Source: Pelomonas lactea (GTDB lineage: Bacteria > Pseudomonadota > Gammaproteobacteria > Burkholderiales > Burkholderiaceae_C). From it: DNA of 64,000 nt. How positions within the stretch are numbered: the first letter of the stretch is position 1; each line of letters begins with the position of its first letter. Shown in pieces: positions 60,924 to 64,000 of this stretch. A model generated the notes under the pieces. It was not told the origin of the DNA and did not search any database. It saw only the letters and a list, made by a program, of their open reading frames with translations. The stretch lies in contig NZ_JBIGHX010000001.1 of the NCBI RefSeq assembly GCF_043555885.1, positions 558,001 through 622,000 on the forward strand, written 5' to 3'. The position numbers and the translations under genes are program-made.

Positions 60924-61003
60924 GAAAAAAACCCTTCGGTCGGCAGCGCCGGCTCGAAGGGTTGAATCCACCTGTGCGGGTGGAGGAGACAAACAAACAA
61001 GAC
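60924..61003 (-). ncRNA. Candidate small RNA converging on gap
   Basis: On the minus strand a 9-bp stem AACCCTTCG/CGAAGGGTT runs into seven T (60931-60925), a strong terminator with no minus-strand gene upstream of it. Just before it is a second hairpin TCCACC-CGCACA-GGTGGA (60984-60967), then a CU-rich CTCCTCC stretch (60988-60982) and a U-rich TTGTTTGTTTG leader, which would suit Hfq binding and pairing with Shine-Dalgarno sites. A promoter-like pair lies at 61009-61036. Size would be about 80 nt. Alternative: on the plus strand GGAGGAG lacks a following start codon and may mark a lost gene. Confidence 0.45.
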
Positions 61004-61008
61004 GCGAC

Positions 61009-61036
61009 GTTATCGCCGATCCACACGCCCAAGCAA
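61009..61036 (-). promoter_or_regulatory. Possible promoter of the candidate small RNA
   Basis: Minus-strand TTGCTT (61036-61031) and GATAAC (61014-61009) are 16 bp apart; they match the sigma-70 consensus at 3 and 4 of 6. Weak on its own; it counts because it is correctly placed before an orphan terminator. The rest of the gap to 61172 shows nothing else. Confidence 0.35.
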
Positions 61037-61172
61037 TCAAGTTCGCGAGTGAACCTCTCGCGCAACCGGCAAGCGCGAGATCTGCACGCGTTCGGGCGCG
61101 CTGAACGCCGGGCATCAGCGCCGCCGAGCCTGGCTACATTGCGGCCTGCCCGCCGCCCACCACCCCGCCACC

Positions 61173-62534
<1,362 letters not shown>

Positions 62535-62642
62535 GGCGGCGCCGTTGGCTTCGGACGTGGAGGCAGTGGCCGGATCCTTGGGGTGGCGCGTGAGCCGCCA
62601 CCGGTGGCAGCATGCGGCGCCAAAACCACCAGGGAGTGCTTG

Positions 62643-63029
62643 ATGATCGACCACACAGGCGTCACGGTCAGTGACTTCACCAGGAGCAAGGCGTTCTACG
62701 AACGGGCGCTCGCGCCCATCGGCTACGCATTGATCACGGAGCTGCCGGCCGCCGTGACGGGCAGCGTGGACGTTGCCGGCTTCGGCGAGCCGCCCAAGCC
62801 GGATTTCTGGATCAGCCGCGGCACGCCCAACCAGCCGCCCATCCACGTCGCCTTCCGCGTGACGTCGCGCATGCAGGTCGACGAGTTCCACCGCGAAGCG
62901 CTGGCCGCCGGCGGCACCGACAACGGCGCGCCCGGCCTGCGCCCGCACTACCACCCGAACTATTACGGCGCCTTCGTGCGCGACCCGGACGGCCACAACA
63001 TCGAGGCGGTCTGCCACGAAGCCGCCTGA
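62643..63029 (+). CDS. VOC/glyoxalase family protein
   Basis: A 128-residue single vicinal-oxygen-chelate domain: IDHTGVTVSDFTRSKAFYERALAPIGY at the start, HVAFRV in the middle and FVRDPDGHNIEAVCH at the end, which supply the usual metal His and Glu positions. Could be a glyoxalase, dioxygenase or resistance-type protein; substrate not readable. The ATG at 62643 gives the standard family start. The next gene begins 9 bp after its stop. Confidence 0.92.
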   Translation: MIDHTGVTVSDFTRSKAFYERALAPIGYALITELPAAVTGSVDVAGFGEPPKPDFWISRGTPNQPPIHVAFRVTSRMQVDEFHREALAAGGTDNGAPGLRPHYHPNYYGAFVRDPDGHNIEAVCHEAA

Positions 63030-63038
63030 CGCCGCGAA

Positions 63039-63509
63039 ATGCAGGCCTTCCTCGACACCCAGCCGCTGAGCCTGGCGGAGCTGCCCCGCATCGACGACGC
63101 GCTTCGCGCGTTCAAGGCCCACATGCGCGACTACTGGGCAGCGCTGAATGACGAAGGCGTCTGGCTGTTCCTGTCGACGGTGGGCTGCTGGGGCGTGCCT
63201 CAACCCGCCTTCCAGATGACCGCCTATTTCGTGACGGTCATGATGTTCGGCTCCCGCCTGGCGAGCCGGTACACGGAGCGGCGATCCTTCAAGACGCTCG
63301 CCAGCGATCTGGAACGGCGCATCCACCAGGAAACGGCCAGCGCCGAGGAAAGAACCCGGCAGTTCCTGCTGCTTCAGCAACTGCAGAAGGCCTATCTGTC
63401 GGGGCTGCGCCCGCTGATGGCCAGCAAGGTGTTTGCCGTGTCGTGGACGTTCTATGGCACCAGCTTCGTCTATGCGCTGGCCCAGCGGTTCCCCGGGCTG
63501 CTGGCCTGA
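63039..63509 (+). CDS. Protein of unknown function with possible membrane helices
   Basis: A 156-residue protein. A hydrophobic stretch at about 43-70 (LFLSTVGCWGVPQ, then AYFVTVMMFGSRL) may be one or two membrane helices, followed by a charged helical stretch (about 75-125) and a moderately hydrophobic end (VFAVSWTFYGTSFVYAL). No family recognised. It follows the VOC gene by 9 bp and ends 3 bp from the convergent HPP gene. Confidence 0.7.
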   Translation: MQAFLDTQPLSLAELPRIDDALRAFKAHMRDYWAALNDEGVWLFLSTVGCWGVPQPAFQMTAYFVTVMMFGSRLASRYTERRSFKTLASDLERRIHQETASAEERTRQFLLLQQLQKAYLSGLRPLMASKVFAVSWTFYGTSFVYALAQRFPGLLA

Positions 63510-63512
63510 GCT

Positions 63513-64000
63513 TCAGTACCAGTACACCGGGTACTCGCGCCGGCAGGCGCGGTGGTAGAGCACTGCCACGGCCACCATGGTCAGCGCGCCGGCCAGCGTG
63601 GGGAAGAACAGGAAGCTCCACTTCGGCGCCACCAGGAACACGATGATGGGGTTGGAGCCCGCCGGCGGGTGCATGCAGCGGGCCAGCATCATCAGCGCGA
63701 CCGACACCGCCGCCGCCGTTGCCAGCGCCCACCAGGCCGGGCCCCACAGCGCCAGCGCCGCCAGGCCCACCGCCGTGCAGATGACGTGGCCGCCCACGAC
63801 GCTGCGCGGCTGCGAGAAGTGGATCTCGGGGAAGGTGAACATCATCACCGCCGTGGAGCCGAACGAACCCAGCGCCAGCAGCACGCCGAGGTTGAACGAG
63901 CTGTAGGCCAGCACGGCGATGACGGTGAACACGCCCAGGCAGGCGAAGACGCCCGCCACCGGCGTGAAGCGCGGCGGCCCCTCGCGGCGCGTGATGGCGG
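63513..64000 (-). CDS. HPP family membrane protein, truncated by the window edge
   Basis: C-terminal about 162 residues of an HPP-family integral membrane protein, with four hydrophobic segments and the naming motif in ARCMHPPAGSNPI. The frame is open to the right edge; a GTG at 63959 is unlikely to be the start because in-frame coding continues upstream of it. Homologues in cyanobacteria and plants have been tied to nitrite transport. The start and N-terminus are outside the window. Confidence 0.9.
   Translation of the reverse strand, partial: AITRREGPPRFTPVAGVFACLGVFTVIAVLAYSSFNLGVLLALGSFGSTAVMMFTFPEIHFSQPRSVVGGHVICTAVGLAALALWGPAWWALATAAAVSVALMMLARCMHPPAGSNPIIVFLVAPKWSFLFFPTLAGALTMVAVAVLYHRACRREYPVYWY

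Noticed and set aside
60812..61000. 62-codon minus-strand frame over the gap terminator
   Set aside because: It runs through two terminator hairpins and into gap in antisense; a non-coding RNA fits the signals better.
60959..61008. Plus-strand leader of a gene (GGAGGAG followed by ACAAACAAACAAG)
   Set aside because: No start codon lies within reach of the Shine-Dalgarno-like string; kept only as the alternative reading of the small-RNA locus.

Overview
The window is 64 kb of high-GC chromosomal DNA with very dense coding, short gaps and many ATGA or GTGA stop/start overlaps. Gene content and order (rsmB - DUF4390 - ntrY - ntrX-type regulator - tRNA-Phe, an Slt-type transglycosylase divergent from a formyl-THF cyclo-ligase, a PEP-CTERM protein, proA, queC, folE) point to a betaproteobacterium of the order Burkholderiales, probably near the Rubrivivax/Leptothrix/Roseateles group. 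This is inferred from gene families and layout; no 16S rRNA lies in the window. I see no insertion sequence, prophage, integrase or CRISPR array, so this looks like ordinary backbone with some accessory spots.

Layout. 1-2.7 kb: 5' part of ygiQ, a cold-shock gene, and the divergent iron-storage pair bfd/bfr with a Fur-box-like site between. 2.7-5.2 kb: an ECF sigma factor, a membrane protein in the anti-sigma position and an exported protein, preceded by three hairpins. 5.2-8.8 kb: a minus-strand operon of a ribbon-helix-helix-like protein, PspA, a YqiJ-like membrane protein and a YqiK-type flotillin, with a sigma-70 promoter buried in a 46-bp inverted repeat. 8.8-14 kb: two formyl-THF cyclo-ligase paralogues, TfoX-like, DUF2917, LysR, a KefB/YbaL antiporter and a PEP-CTERM protein. 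14-21 kb: slt, a complex-I-linked Rossmann protein, two GSTs, a DUF1272 protein and the CCA-adding enzyme. 21-27.6 kb: a complete RND efflux operon plus a secreted esterase. 27.7-36.8 kb: thioredoxin-like protein and MFS carrier, tRNA-Phe, the NtrXY-type two-component pair with rsmB, then folE coupled to a BLUF blue-light sensor.

36.8-43.8 kb: LemA, QueC, exported unknowns, a repeat-filled gap with two 7-bp tandem arrays and palindromes, ProA, a UbiH-type hydroxylase and an aldo/keto reductase. 43.8-54.4 kb: a signalling island of a PAS histidine kinase, a receiver protein, a receiver plus degenerate HD-GYP protein, and two adjacent very large beta-propeller/GGDEF proteins that should make c-di-GMP. 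54.3-64 kb: hemerythrin-like protein, transketolase, two tandem secreted paralogues built of three Cys-containing repeats, a small membrane protein, GAPDH, a candidate small RNA on the minus strand, a chromate-type transporter, a VOC protein, an unknown and the edge-truncated end of an HPP membrane protein.

Points most worth following: the operator/promoter of the flotillin-PspA operon, the candidate sRNA behind gap, the tandem triple-repeat secreted proteins, the degenerate HD-GYP protein beside two intact diguanylate cyclases, and the folE-BLUF coupling.
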